A stretch of 64,000 nucleotides of DNA from Variovorax sp. HW608 (GCF_900090195.1 NZ_LT607803.1:2480001-2544000), one strand, 5' to 3'. Shown: positions 1-9,670, counted from the stretch's first letter. Notes: generated from the letters alone by a model not told the origin. A program made the numbers and translations.

Positions 1-2
1 TC

Positions 3-212
3 TTTCCTCGTCATTCGCATCGCGCCTCGGGGGTACCAGGTCGGAGGCGTGCGCTGCTCGACTGCACTACCCAGCTCGACATGCTGGTCGATCAGGCAGC
101 TGCGCTTTTGCCTCGAGCATCCGAGCCTGTGCCGCCTCAGCGCGTCGACCTGCCGGCCCGCGCATTTGAAACGCCGCGCCACAGTCCGTGGGGCGTCCGC
201 CATCTTCCTTGA
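3..212 (+). CDS. 3' end of an unrecognised gene, cut by the window edge
   Basis: A reading frame is open from the first bases of the window to a TGA at 210-212, giving about 69 C-terminal residues. The C-terminal half is rich in Ala, Pro and Arg (for example QLDMLVDQAAALLPRAS) and I do not recognise a family. Another frame on the same strand is open to about 264, so frame choice is uncertain. It could equally be decayed DNA next to the transposase fragments that follow. Confidence 0.2.
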   Translation, partial: FPRHSHRASGVPGRRRALLDCTTQLDMLVDQAAALLPRASEPVPPQRVDLPARAFETPRHSPWGVRHLP

Positions 213-278
213 TCCTACGATTGACGCGGCGCAAACCCCTGTCGCCTACGCGGTCCTAGTGTGATGTCCCGTTAATTC

Positions 279-623
279 ATGGCACAGAAGCTGCATGAGG
301 CATCTTTGGAGATGCTCTGGCGCAAGAGAGCGCATCGGGCGTTGACCGAGCAAGAATCAGGCGCCGAGCAGGGTGTGGACCAGGATGGCCTGCATGATCC
401 GGTGGTGGCTTTCCTGCATGGCGTCGCGGTCGATCGCCATGCCGCACGCACTAGAGATGCACGGCTGTACGAAGCAAAGGCGGCGGCACGCACTGAGTTG
501 AAGGCGCAGGTACTGCAGGCTTGCGCAGCACCTGGCGCGGCTGTGGCGGCGATTGCGCGTGAGTTCGGGTTGAACGACCTGTCGCTTTTGGGCTTTGGGT
601 GGCAGGAGCACAGGAGTGATTGA
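279..623 (+). pseudogene. IS66-type TnpA fragment
   Basis: The second half of this 114-residue frame carries the helix-turn-helix of IS66-family OrfA/TnpA proteins: ELKAQVLQACAAPGAAVAAI followed by AREFGLND. It then degenerates before the usual linker. The first half has no resemblance to TnpA, so the helix-turn-helix (roughly 450-580) has been fused to unrelated DNA. No TnpB, TnpC or terminal repeats are found nearby. This is a decayed insertion-sequence remnant; the start codon is not meaningful. Confidence 0.5.
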
Positions 624-639
624 GGTGGAGACGTGGCGA

Positions 640-834
640 CACTGAGCGTGTCATCAGACCCGCCCGCAGGTACTTCTTGATGGAGTTGCGAGTCAGCCCG
701 TGCGCCGGACCTTGCGATACTCCCGAGTTCGACACAAAGTGCCGTACCTCCTGCAGCGCCTCGGCGCTGGCCGCCTCGTGACGCTTGCAGAAGTCGAAGA
801 CGCTGGTGCGGCTCAGGCCCGTTTGCGGGATCAA
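640..834 (-). pseudogene. transposase-like helix-turn-helix remnant
   Basis: On the minus strand, directly after the aldolase, a short stretch reads GLTRNSIKKYLRAG, resembling the N-terminal helix-turn-helix of IS21 IstA proteins (typically SRNTVKKYLR). It lacks a plausible start and a catalytic domain. It is too short to assign with assurance and may be part of another helix-turn-helix protein. Confidence 0.25.
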
Positions 835-1859
835 TAGCTGGCGTTTTCCATGTCCGCGCTGTACGCACCCACGCTGGCCGCGCCATTCAGTCGTGCGCGC
901 TTGAGCAGCGCCTCCTGGGCTTGCAGCACGTTGGCGGGCCGGCCTTGCCAGGCCTGCAGCGCAGGCTCCTGAAGCGCGCGTCCATAGGAGAAGCTCAGAT
1001 GCCACGGCTGTGGGCCCCGTCGGTTCAGCGCATCCAGATTGGCCGTCGCCTCGACTGGCGACTGTCCACCGGACAGGAAGTTGATGCCCGGGACCGCCGC
1101 CGGCACCGCCCTGCGCAGCACGCGGATCGTCTCCGAAGCCACTTCCTCGGGCGTTGCCTGCGGCGCGTGCGCCTTGCCCGGCACCACCATACTGGGCTTG
1201 AGCAACATGTGCTCGAACGCCACCCGATGGCGAGCCAAGGCACGGAAAACCTCGTGCAGCACAGCCTGAGTCACCTCCGCGCAGCGCGCCAGCGTGTGAT
1301 CGCCGTCGATCAGCACCTCGGGCTCGACGATCGGCACCACGCCCTGGTCCTGCGAGACCGCGGCGTAGCGAGCAAGCGCTTCCGCGTTAGCTTCGATCGC
1401 TGCGCGGCTTGGCAAGGTGGTGTCGGAGACGTTGTAGACGGCGCGCCATTTCGCGAATCGCGCGCCTTGCTGCTTGTAGCCCTTGAGACGTTCGGCGAGC
1501 CCATCGAGGCCTTGCGTGATCTCATCGCCGGGTGCCAACGCGAGCGGGATCTTTCCCGCATCGACCTTGATGCCGGGCACGATCCCTTGTCGCGCTGCCA
1601 ACTGCGGCAGCGGCTCGCCATCGTCCGTGCTCTGGGTCAGCGTCTCTTCGTACAGGATGACGCCGCTGATGTACCGGCAAAGGTCCGGCGTCGACAGCAA
1701 CAGACTGCGATAAGCGCGCCGGTTGTCCTCGGTCGAATCCACGGCGATCGTCTTGAATCGCCTGGCGATGGTCGGTCCGCTTTCGTCGGCCGCCAGAATG
1801 CCCTTGCCTTTCTGAACGATCGCGCCGATGGTAGCTTGGAGTTCGTCGGGAGTGGACAT
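831..1859 (-). CDS. class I fructose-bisphosphate aldolase
   Basis: A cytoplasmic glycolytic/gluconeogenic enzyme that reversibly cleaves fructose 1,6-bisphosphate to dihydroxyacetone phosphate and glyceraldehyde 3-phosphate through a lysine Schiff base. The 342-residue protein has the family opening GKGILAADESGPTIARRF (about residues 18-35), DAGK near 100, and MLLKPSMVVPG with the Schiff-base lysine at about residue 221. The length is normal for the family. The start at 1859 is chosen because GGAGG lies 6-10 bases upstream and family homology begins there; an upstream in-frame Met (2042) adds residues without similarity. The gene is isolated, between transposase debris and an ICE gene, so it may be cargo rather than the housekeeping copy. 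Confidence 0.93.
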   Translation of the reverse strand: MSTPDELQATIGAIVQKGKGILAADESGPTIARRFKTIAVDSTEDNRRAYRSLLLSTPDLCRYISGVILYEETLTQSTDDGEPLPQLAARQGIVPGIKVDAGKIPLALAPGDEITQGLDGLAERLKGYKQQGARFAKWRAVYNVSDTTLPSRAAIEANAEALARYAAVSQDQGVVPIVEPEVLIDGDHTLARCAEVTQAVLHEVFRALARHRVAFEHMLLKPSMVVPGKAHAPQATPEEVASETIRVLRRAVPAAVPGINFLSGGQSPVEATANLDALNRRGPQPWHLSFSYGRALQEPALQAWQGRPANVLQAQEALLKRARLNGAASVGAYSADMENASY

Positions 1860-2269
1860 CGGAATCCTCCGTACGGGACGTTCAGTCTCTCGCGGGAGGT
1901 GCTGCGACGCAAGTCCTTGTTGAACGTGATGCCATGCGACGCGGGCCGGTCCGGGCGCCGCGTTCGGGCGCGTCTGCACGGCTTCCCTGGCGCGCAAACA
2001 TTGCGAACTCCAGGAGGGCGCGTGCAAGAGACGTTGTGTCAACCGTGTTTGACAGCCCTTGGCAGCGGCGGTAATTTTCGGCTCGTGAACTGCCGCAAGG
2101 CACCACGAGGCGTCTCAGCTCTTGAGAGGCGCACGAACTGATCCCCAAGATCGGTTCCAGAGCATTTCTATCACTGCAACCCGGACGGGGATGATCAGTT
2201 CCCCGTCCAGGCCTTCAGGCCAGGCATGGGTGCGCCGATCTCCTGTCCTTTTTTCTTTTGGAGATCATC
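1860..2269. other. intergenic stretch, no recognised gene
   Basis: About 410 bases between the divergently oriented aldolase and the DUF3577 gene. Open frames here are extensions or shadows of neighbours. The stretch presumably holds both promoters, but I cannot point to a convincing -35/-10 pair. A ribosome binding site (TTTTGGAG) sits just before 2270. Confidence 0.4.
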
Positions 2270-2908
2270 ATGGCAAATCACGTTCAACCCCAAGCTCAAG
2301 GTGCTGAGTACTTCAACCTCCACGTCTCCGGTATCGGTTACCTCAACCGTATTCGCTGGGTGGAAACGCGTCGCGGTGGCCGTCGCGCCGATCCGTTCCT
2401 TTCGTGTTCGATCAATGCACTGCATGGCTCCTCGGACGATCCGAACCGCACCTACTTCGACGTCAAAGTCAGTGGTGAGGACGCGATTGCTCTGATCGAG
2501 GAGTTGAAGCCGGCAGTCGATGCCGGTAGCAAGGTGTTGGTGTCGTTCAAGCTGGGAGACATCTACCCGCACTTGTACGAGCGCAAGGTCCGCGACCCGC
2601 AAGGCCGCGATACCGGCCAGTTCGAGCATGCAACCCTGATCAAGGGCCGGCTCATCCTCATCAACACCGCCAAGGTCGATGGGGAACTGGTCTATCGCCG
2701 CGAGACGGATGCCGACGAGGCACAGCCCGCACAGCAGCTCGAAGCCGACGATGCACTTGCGCCAGAAGCCGTAGAGCATGCACCGGCGCCCGCACAGCAA
2801 CGCACCCAGCGCGTCGCACCGCGCCAGCCGATCGAACGTCCGCAAGGCCGTTCGGAACAGAACCGGAGCCAAGCTTCCCGCCGTACTTCGCAGTACGAAG
2901 AGGCCTGA
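2270..2908 (+). CDS. DUF3577 (STY4534-type) ICE protein
   Basis: The 212-residue protein matches the DUF3577/STY4534 family found in ICEs of the clc, PFGI and SPI-7 type. Family features are the N-terminal YFNLHVSGIGYLNRIRWVE segment and a DVKVSGEDAIALIEEL core (about residues 60-80). The tail (about 150-212) is rich in Ala, Gln, Pro and Arg and looks disordered. Its biochemical role is not established; it sits with DNA-processing genes in intact elements. The ATG at 2270 follows GGAG by 6 bases and is preferred to the in-frame TTG at 2258. No other ICE backbone gene adjoins it, so it is an isolated backbone relic. Confidence 0.85.
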   Translation: MANHVQPQAQGAEYFNLHVSGIGYLNRIRWVETRRGGRRADPFLSCSINALHGSSDDPNRTYFDVKVSGEDAIALIEELKPAVDAGSKVLVSFKLGDIYPHLYERKVRDPQGRDTGQFEHATLIKGRLILINTAKVDGELVYRRETDADEAQPAQQLEADDALAPEAVEHAPAPAQQRTQRVAPRQPIERPQGRSEQNRSQASRRTSQYEEA

Positions 2909-3129
2909 GCACATCCACGTTCGACAACCCTCGAATCGCCGCAAGGCGCTTCGGGGGTTTGTTTTTCTTGCCCCTGTCGATGCTTGCTTCTCGCTCGTGT
3001 TCGCCAGTGCGCATTCGAATTTTGTGCGTAAAGGTATCCACTGATCGTTCCATGCGGATGGATCGGGTACCCGCGCATCCGCGCCGCCATCAGGCTTGCC
3101 GCAGGTCGGCTGGCGAGCGGGAGCCAGGC

Positions 3130-5406
3130 ATGAGGACAGAACAAGCATTTCTCTCTCGCCGGGGCTTTCTGCGAGCGTCGGTCGGTGCACTGGTTCTCGC
3201 GACGAACGCATCGGGCGATGTGTTTGCTGCGGAGCCGATGAAGTATGGGGCGGACAGCATGCCGGGCGGTGTCGTTGACGATCCGCTCGTGTTCGTCCAG
3301 ATCGCGTCCGATGGCACCGTGACGATCGTGGCCCACCGTGTCGAGATGGGTACGGGGGTTCGCACGAGCCTACCGATGGTGGTCGCCGACGAAATGGAAG
3401 CTCGTTGGGAACAGGTGAAGGTCATACAGGCCGTAGCCAACGAGGCGCGCTATGGCAGCCAGAACGTCGATGGTTCGCGCAGCATGCGTCATTTCTTCAT
3501 GCCGATGCGCCGCGTCGGCGCGGCTGCGCGACAGATGCTGGAAGCGGCTGCCGCCGCGAAGTGGGGCGTCCCGGTCTCGCAGGTGCATGCCAACCAGCAC
3601 GATGTCGTTCATGCTGCCAGTGGCCGTCGGCTTGCATTTGGAGAACTGGCGGCGGACGCAGCCAAGCAGCCCATTCCCCGAGGGGACGCCCTTAAGCTTA
3701 AGGCCCAGAAGGACTTCCGCTACATCGGAAAGGGCAAGGTCCATATCGTCGATGCAGCGGCAATCACCGAGGGCCGGGCCGCCTACGGCATGGACACCTG
3801 GATGCCAGGCATGGTCTTCGCCGTGATTGCTCGCGCGCCGGTGCTTGGCGCCAAGCTGCGCAGCTTCCGCAGCGAAAAGGCGCTTGCCGTTCCCGGCGTG
3901 CTGAAGGTTGTTCAAATTCCGGGCTTCAGCGGTGCGCCGGCCTTCCAACCTCTTGGTGGCATTGCAGTCGTGGCCCGCAATACATGGGCGGCGATGCAAG
4001 GGCGCGCGGCCCTCGAGATCGACTGGGATGACGGCCCCAACGGCGGCTACGACTCGATCGTCTACAGGAAGACGCTCGAAGCGGCCGTCAATGCGTCGGG
4101 CACGATCTTGCGCAATCAAGGCAATGCTCCTGAGGCTTGGGACAAGGCACCGGCCAGCAAGAGGTTCGAGGCGTTGTACTACCTGCCTCACTTGGCGCAT
4201 GCGAGCATGGAACCGCCGGTCGCAACGGTGCTGGTCAAGGGCGACCGCTGTGAGGTATGGACTTCGGTCCAGGCACCGCAGGGCGCACTCGAGGGAGTGG
4301 CTGCTGTGCTGGGCTTCAAGGCCGAGCAAGTGAAGCTCAATCCGATGCTCCTGGGCGGTGGCTTCGGTCGAAAGTCAAAGCCCGACTTCGTCGCCGAAGC
4401 GACGTATGTCGCAAAGGCGATGCCGGGGACCCCGGTCAAGCTGGTCTGGACCCGCGACGACGACATTCGGAATGACTACCTCCACACCGTATCGGCGGAG
4501 CACCTGCAGGCTGTGCTGAAGGATGATGGACTGCCGGCGTCGTGGCTGCATCGCACCGCGGCACCCACCATCGCCTCGATCTTCGCCCAGGGCGCGAAGG
4601 GGCAGCAGCCCTTCGAGGCGGGGATGTCCGCGATCAACATTCCCTTCGACATCCCCCATGTGCGTATTGAAGGCGCCGAGGTGGAGGCGCATACCCGTAT
4701 TGGCTGGTTCCGATCCGTATCGAACATCCCGCATGCCTTCGCCGTGCAGTGCTTCATCGCCGAACTGGCACACCGTGCCGGCAAGGACCACAAGCGCTAT
4801 GCGCTCGAACTGCTTGGAGCGCCCCGCAAGATCGATCCCGTGGAACTGTCGGACCAGTTCAACTATTCAGAATCACCCAAGCTATATCCGGTGGATACCG
4901 GGCGCTACCGCGGCGTAATCGAGGCAGCGACTCGCGGTGCCAGATGGGGCCGCAAGTTGCCGCCGGGGCATGGCCTCGGACTGGCGTTCGCGTACAGCTT
5001 CGTGTCATATGCGGCTTCGGTCATTGAGGTCGCTGTCGACGGGCAAGGCAACGTGCAGGTCATCGCCGTCGATATGGCGCTCGACTGCGGTCCGCAGATC
5101 AATCCGGAGCGCATCCGTTCGCAGATGGAAGGGGGCGCCATCATGGGACTGAGCCTGGCGCTTACGGGAGAGATCAGCTTCGAGAACGGTCGCGTGAAGC
5201 AGAGCAACTTCCATGACTACGAAGTCTTGCGACACGCTGCTTCACCCAAGGTGATTCGCACACACCTGGTGAACAACGATTTCTCCTTGCCACCTGGCGG
5301 GGTAGGGGAGCCTCCCGTACCTCCGGTCGCGCCTGCACTGTGCAACGCGATCTTCGCGGCCACCGGAAAGCGGATCCGCTCGCTCCCGGTACGCCGGGTG
5401 ACGTGA
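3130..5406 (+). CDS. xanthine-dehydrogenase-family molybdopterin-binding subunit (IorB-like)
   Basis: Large molybdenum-cofactor subunit of the isoquinoline 1-oxidoreductase / aldehyde dehydrogenase type, which hydroxylates N-heterocycles or oxidises aldehydes with water as oxygen donor. The 758-residue protein starts with a twin-arginine signal (SRRGFLRASVGALVLATNA), so periplasmic export is expected. It carries typical segments such as VEMGTGVRTSLPMVVADEME, LGGGFGRKSKPDF (about residue 410) and PPGGVGEPPVPPVAPALCNA near the C-terminus. The start at 3130 has GGAG upstream and is followed at once by the Tat signal; the frame is open further upstream without similarity. The small [2Fe-2S] subunit usually encoded next to it is absent on both sides, and no cytochrome partner is seen. 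Confidence 0.88.
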   Translation: MRTEQAFLSRRGFLRASVGALVLATNASGDVFAAEPMKYGADSMPGGVVDDPLVFVQIASDGTVTIVAHRVEMGTGVRTSLPMVVADEMEARWEQVKVIQAVANEARYGSQNVDGSRSMRHFFMPMRRVGAAARQMLEAAAAAKWGVPVSQVHANQHDVVHAASGRRLAFGELAADAAKQPIPRGDALKLKAQKDFRYIGKGKVHIVDAAAITEGRAAYGMDTWMPGMVFAVIARAPVLGAKLRSFRSEKALAVPGVLKVVQIPGFSGAPAFQPLGGIAVVARNTWAAMQGRAALEIDWDDGPNGGYDSIVYRKTLEAAVNASGTILRNQGNAPEAWDKAPASKRFEALYYLPHLAHASMEPPVATVLVKGDRCEVWTSVQAPQGALEGVAAVLGFKAEQVKLNPMLLGGGFGRKSKPDFVAEATYVAKAMPGTPVKLVWTRDDDIRNDYLHTVSAEHLQAVLKDDGLPASWLHRTAAPTIASIFAQGAKGQQPFEAGMSAINIPFDIPHVRIEGAEVEAHTRIGWFRSVSNIPHAFAVQCFIAELAHRAGKDHKRYALELLGAPRKIDPVELSDQFNYSESPKLYPVDTGRYRGVIEAATRGARWGRKLPPGHGLGLAFAYSFVSYAASVIEVAVDGQGNVQVIAVDMALDCGPQINPERIRSQMEGGAIMGLSLALTGEISFENGRVKQSNFHDYEVLRHAASPKVIRTHLVNNDFSLPPGGVGEPPVPPVAPALCNAIFAATGKRIRSLPVRRVT

Positions 5407-5432
5407 CGGCGATTGAGGGAGCTGTGTGTCGA

Positions 5433-6335
5433 CTAGCGTGCAGTCCCGCTGAGGCGCAGTGCCTGCACCACCAGGGAAAACGCCGGTGATGGTTGGCGGC
5501 GGCTGGGGTAGTAAAGGTGATAGCCCTCAAATTTCGGGCACCAGTCCTCCAGCACGCGCACGAGCCGGCCGGCCTCGATGTACGGCATCAGTTCATCTTC
5601 GGGCAGTAGCGCGACACCCAAGCCGGCCAGGGCAGCATCCACCTGCGGCTGCGTCGTGTTGAAGATCAAGGGTCCATCGACACGCACATTGATCTGCCGG
5701 CCACGGCGCTCGAAGTCCCAGACGTACAGCCCACCTGACGTGGGCATGCGCTGATTGATGCACGCGTGCGCCATGAGGTCGTTCGGTATCTTCGGAATGG
5801 GCCGGATAGAAAAATAATCTGGCGATGCCACCACCGCCAGACGCAGCGGCGGGCCAATGGGCACTGCGATCATGTCCTTGTCGATCGTCTTGCCCAGGCG
5901 CACCCCTGCGTCGAATCGATCGGCAACGATGTCGCGCAGGCCGTAGTTCACGTCGAACTCCAGCTTGATGTCCGGGTACTCGCGCAGCACCGGGGTGAGT
6001 CTGGGCAGCAGTACGTTGTGCAGCACGAAGTCCCCGCAGGTGATGCGTACCGTACCCGCGGGTTTGTCGCGCAACGCGGTCAGTTCATCCAGCTCCGCCT
6101 CAATTTCGTCGAATCGATGGCCAATGGCCTTCACCAGTCGCTCTCCGGCGGCTGTGGGCGAAACGCTGCGCGTTGTTCGCGTGAGCAATCGGATCTGAAG
6201 CCGTGTCTCCAGGCCGCTGATGGCCTGGCTGAGGGCCGACTGTGTCACTCCCAACAATGCCGCAGCACGTGTAAAGCTGCCTTCCCGGGCCACCGTGACG
6301 AAGGACAGGAGATCGTTGAGATTGCGTTTGACCAT
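5433..6335 (-). CDS. LysR-family transcriptional regulator
   Basis: A 300-residue DNA-binding regulator. The N-terminal winged helix-turn-helix (about residues 1-62) reads LLSFVTVAREGSFTRAAALL, then GVTQSALSQAISGLE. The C-terminal effector domain (about 90-295) has the usual LysR substrate-binding layout. It converges on the molybdopterin subunit gene (27 bases apart) and is divergent from the MFS transporter gene across 151 bases. LysR regulators commonly control the divergent neighbour, so the transporter is the likeliest target. The ATG at 6335 puts the helix-turn-helix at the normal distance. The effector is unknown. Confidence 0.9.
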   Translation of the reverse strand: MVKRNLNDLLSFVTVAREGSFTRAAALLGVTQSALSQAISGLETRLQIRLLTRTTRSVSPTAAGERLVKAIGHRFDEIEAELDELTALRDKPAGTVRITCGDFVLHNVLLPRLTPVLREYPDIKLEFDVNYGLRDIVADRFDAGVRLGKTIDKDMIAVPIGPPLRLAVVASPDYFSIRPIPKIPNDLMAHACINQRMPTSGGLYVWDFERRGRQINVRVDGPLIFNTTQPQVDAALAGLGVALLPEDELMPYIEAGRLVRVLEDWCPKFEGYHLYYPSRRQPSPAFSLVVQALRLSGTAR

Positions 6336-6486
6336 GCTTCAGTCTTTCAGAACTATTGTTTAGCTTAGCTTATATGGTCTTTAAGGATTAATTAGCTAGT
6401 CGGGCAGGGGTGCATTTGCCAAGATTCATGCACTGGCAAAGCTGGAGCACCGTCAGCCATGCCTTTCTGGACATCACCGCATCCCA
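6336..6486. promoter_or_regulatory. divergent LysR/MFS intergenic control region
   Basis: This gap contains a conspicuously AT-rich segment (about 6350-6400), including TTAGCTTAGCTTATATGG and TTAATTAGCTAG, unlike the GC-rich surroundings. Such segments in LysR-divergent gaps usually hold both promoters and the T-N11-A type operator. I cannot fix the hexamers. Confidence 0.45.
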
Positions 6487-7713
6487 ATGACCACTCAACT
6501 ACCCGCCGCCTCTCCAGGCGCTCCAGGCGTCCCTCACAATTCTCGAAAGCAATCCGCCTCCTGGAGCGGCGTGTTCGCCATGTCGATTTGCGCGTTCGCG
6601 CTGGTCGCCTCGGAGTTCATGCCCGTCAGCCTGCTCACACCGCTGGCCGCCGACCTGCATGTCAGCGAAGGAATGGCGGGGCAAGGGATTGCTATCTCCG
6701 GTGCGTTTGCCGTGGTGACCAGCCTCTTCATTGCGGTGCTGGCAGGCGCCCTGAATCGAAAGACGCTCCTGCTGTCGCTGACGGCGGCTATGGGCCTATC
6801 CGGTGCCATCGTTGCGCTGTCGCCAAACTATTTCACCTACATGCTGGGGCGGGCTCTGATCGGTGTGGTCATCGGCGGGTTCTGGTCCATGTCGGCGGCC
6901 ACGGCCATCCGGCTCGTGCCTACGGCGCAGGTGCCGCGCGCGCTGGCCATCCTCAATGGCGGCAATGCATTGGCCACAGTGGTGGCCGCACCGCTGGGCG
7001 CTTATCTGGGCGCGGTCATCGGCTGGCGCGGCGCATTCCTGTGCCTGGTGCCGGTGGCCCTGACAACGCTCGCCTGGCAATGGCGCGCGCTGCCTTCCAT
7101 GCAGGCCCCAGAACGCACGACGGGCACCGGCCAGGTCTTCCAGATCTTCGGGTTGTTCAAACGCCGTGGCGTCGGCTTGGGCATGGCAGCCAGCAGCCTC
7201 TTCTTCATGGGGCAATTTGCCTTGTTCACGTATCTGCGGCCGTTCCTGGAGACGGTCACACGCGTGCAGGTACCCACGCTTTCGCTGATCCTGCTGGTGA
7301 TCGGCGCCGCGGGCTTCATTGGCACGTTGCTGATCGGCAAGGCGCTAGAACGGGGTTTCTATCAAACGCTCGTGGCCATCCCATTGGTGATGGCCACGAT
7401 CGCCGCGTCGTTGATCACTTTCGGGAGCTGGATGGCCGTTGTCGTAGTCCTGCTGGCGATATGGGGCCTGGCCGGCACGGCCGCGCCGGTGGGCTGGTGG
7501 GCTTGGGTAGCGAAGACGTTCCCCCATGACGCCGAGACGGGCGGTGGTCTGCTGGTGGCCGTCGTGCAGATGGCCATTGCCCTGGGTTCTACGGCGGGTG
7601 GTCTGTTGTTCGACCGACAGGGCTATCAAAGCACCTTCGTGGCTAGCGCGCTCATGCTGCTGGTCGCCGCCGTTCTGACGGTCATGACATCACGCACGGA
7701 ACCTCGGACGTGA
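6487..7713 (+). CDS. MFS efflux transporter (AraJ/NepI-like)
   Basis: A 408-residue inner-membrane major facilitator with about 12 hydrophobic segments. The opening segment with SEFMPVSLLTPLAADLHVS is characteristic of the drug:H+ antiporter-1 / sugar-efflux branch that includes AraJ, YdhP and NepI. The motif GRALIGVVIGGFWSMSAATA marks the fourth-fifth helix region. It probably exports a small molecule by proton antiport; the substrate cannot be read from sequence. It is divergent from the LysR gene, its likely regulator. The ATG at 6487 has only a weak ribosome binding site, but hydrophobic segment 1 begins about 30 residues later as expected. Confidence 0.88.
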   Translation: MTTQLPAASPGAPGVPHNSRKQSASWSGVFAMSICAFALVASEFMPVSLLTPLAADLHVSEGMAGQGIAISGAFAVVTSLFIAVLAGALNRKTLLLSLTAAMGLSGAIVALSPNYFTYMLGRALIGVVIGGFWSMSAATAIRLVPTAQVPRALAILNGGNALATVVAAPLGAYLGAVIGWRGAFLCLVPVALTTLAWQWRALPSMQAPERTTGTGQVFQIFGLFKRRGVGLGMAASSLFFMGQFALFTYLRPFLETVTRVQVPTLSLILLVIGAAGFIGTLLIGKALERGFYQTLVAIPLVMATIAASLITFGSWMAVVVVLLAIWGLAGTAAPVGWWAWVAKTFPHDAETGGGLLVAVVQMAIALGSTAGGLLFDRQGYQSTFVASALMLLVAAVLTVMTSRTEPRT

Positions 7714-8188
7714 ACAACTTTTAGTCGAATAAATGCGTTGGTCGCTATCGGCGACTTCGGCGAGGAGGTGGGGAGTGTGGCGCGACGATCTGGGTGAGAA
7801 GCGCGCGACAAACAAGATGAGAAGAATTGTCGGTGCGCCGGGAGACCGGCAAGGAGTAGGTGGTGCAAGTCCATTGCGATGAAGGTGTAGCGAGCCACAT
7901 CGGCCCCGAGCCGTGCGCCGGCTCCCGCGAGGGTGTCGGCGAAGCGTCGGTAGGGGAACACACAGGCCAGCCATTGAGCCGCGATAGTATTCTTGTCCGG
8001 GTGCCGACGCTGTCGACAAGGCGGAAGGCAACACATCCAAGCGCGCCATCGCAAGCGTTTGGATGGCCCGGCGTGGTCGTAGACCCTGGCATGTGTGCAC
8101 GCTCCTTGTACGGGAACCGGGAGATCTCGGGTTTGACCAGCCGCCGTATAGGGCTGGCCCGCATCGGGAAGGCGAGGAGCCGTAGCCG

Positions 8189-9670
8189 ATGATGAACGGA
8201 CCCGAGAAGTCAGACCTCGCCATAGTAGCGATGAAGCCTGCGAACAAGGCCGGGCAACCGGCTGCGGAGTGGGTGGAGCCAAGGGCGGGGACCAAGGGGA
8301 ACACGGGCCAACCGCGCACGCGACGGACTCAGAGCCGCGGTAGCGTGTCACAGGGGCTGGACCGTGTACGGAACGCTGCGAGGCAGCGGAAGAAGGGGAA
8401 GTTCACTGCGCTGCTACACCACGTGACGGTCGATCTACTGAGGGACGCGTTCCTGGCGCTCAAGCGCCGTGCCGCCCCCGGGGTTGATGGCGTGACATGG
8501 GAGGACTACGAGGCGGGGCTGGAGGGAAACCTCCAAGACCTGCATGCACGGGTCCATAGCGGCGGATATCGGGCGCTGCCCGTCAGGCGAAGGTTCATTC
8601 CCAAGCCTGGCACCGACAAGCAGCGCCCGCTCGGTATTGCCGCGCTGGAGGACAAGATCGTTCAGCGTGCGCTCGTCGCGGTGCTCAATGCCATCTATGA
8701 GGAAGACTTCCTCGGCCTCTCGTACGGGTTCCGGCCCGGACGAAGTCAGCACGATGCGCTTGACGCACTGGCGGTGGCGATCAGCAATACCCCGGTGAAC
8801 TGGATTCTCGACGCGGACATTCGGAGTTTCTTCGACCGAATCGACCAGAGCTGGTTGGTCCGGTTCCTGGAGCACCGGATCGGCGACGAGCGCGTCATTC
8901 GCCTTGTGCGCAAGTGGCTCAAGGCGGGCGTCCTGGAAGAGGGAAGTTGGAGCGTCAGTGAAACGGGGACTCCTCAAGGAGCAGTGGTCTCACCACTGCT
9001 CGCGAACGTCTACCTGCACTACGTCTTCGACCTCTGGGCCCACCAATGGCGGAGGCGAGAAGCCACCGGCAACGTGATCGTCGTGCGCTACGCCGATGAC
9101 ATCGTGGCGGGTTTCGAGCATGAAGCCGATGCGAGGCGCTTCTGGGATGCGATGCGAACGCGGTTCGAACAGTTTGGCCTCGAACTGCACGGGGAGAAGA
9201 CACGCTTGCTGGAGTTCGGCCGTCATGCGGCTAAACGTAGACAGCGGCGCGGCCTTGGCCGGCCGGAGACCTTCACGTTCTTGGGGTTCACGTTCATATG
9301 CGGCAAGTCCCGGCGCGGGGCATTCCTGCTCAAGCGCAAAACACGGGGTGACCGCATGCGAGCGAAGCTCCAGGAAATCAAGGCGCAGTTGCGTAACCGC
9401 ATGCACGACGCCATCCCCGAACAGGGACGATGGTTGAAGGCTGTGGTGACCGGATTCTTCGCATACCACGCAGTGCCCACGAACTCGCGGGCACTGAGCG
9501 CGTTCCGATATCACGTCGTGAATCTTTGGCGGCGCACGCTCCGGCGACGCAGCCAGAAGGACGGAATGACATGGGAGCGCATGACGAAGATCGCTGCTGC
9601 ATGGCTACCACCACCCCGAGTCCTTCATCCATGGCCAAGCGAGCGATTTGCCGTCAAACACCCGAGGTAG
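8189..9670 (+). CDS. ltrA: group II intron reverse transcriptase/maturase
   Basis: The 493-residue intron-encoded protein helps the intron RNA fold and splice and copies it into DNA during retrohoming. Reverse-transcriptase blocks are clear: AAPGVDGVTW near 95-104, SYGFRPGRSQHDAL near 178, GTPQGAVVSPLLANVYLHY near 260 and the catalytic RYADDIVAGF near 300. A maturase (domain X) region follows (about 370-470). The protein ends soon after the maturase, so the HNH endonuclease domain is absent and retrohoming would use endonuclease-independent priming. The start at 8189 follows GAGGAGC; a second Met is adjacent (8192). Confidence 0.95.
   Translation: MMNGPEKSDLAIVAMKPANKAGQPAAEWVEPRAGTKGNTGQPRTRRTQSRGSVSQGLDRVRNAARQRKKGKFTALLHHVTVDLLRDAFLALKRRAAPGVDGVTWEDYEAGLEGNLQDLHARVHSGGYRALPVRRRFIPKPGTDKQRPLGIAALEDKIVQRALVAVLNAIYEEDFLGLSYGFRPGRSQHDALDALAVAISNTPVNWILDADIRSFFDRIDQSWLVRFLEHRIGDERVIRLVRKWLKAGVLEEGSWSVSETGTPQGAVVSPLLANVYLHYVFDLWAHQWRRREATGNVIVVRYADDIVAGFEHEADARRFWDAMRTRFEQFGLELHGEKTRLLEFGRHAAKRRQRRGLGRPETFTFLGFTFICGKSRRGAFLLKRKTRGDRMRAKLQEIKAQLRNRMHDAIPEQGRWLKAVVTGFFAYHAVPTNSRALSAFRYHVVNLWRRTLRRRSQKDGMTWERMTKIAAAWLPPPRVLHPWPSERFAVKHPR

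Noticed and set aside
921..2141. 406-codon plus-strand frame opposite the aldolase
   Set aside because: It is a shadow; the minus strand carries all aldolase motifs and a good ribosome binding site.
7714..7774. Short palindrome GTCGC-TATCG-GCGAC before the intron as a terminator target of a class C intron
   Set aside because: The stem is only 5 bp with no T-run, so it is too weak to support a terminator or to classify the intron.
7626..8351. Minus-strand frames across the group II intron 5' half
   Set aside because: The region fits intron domain I on the plus strand and the peptide has no family features.
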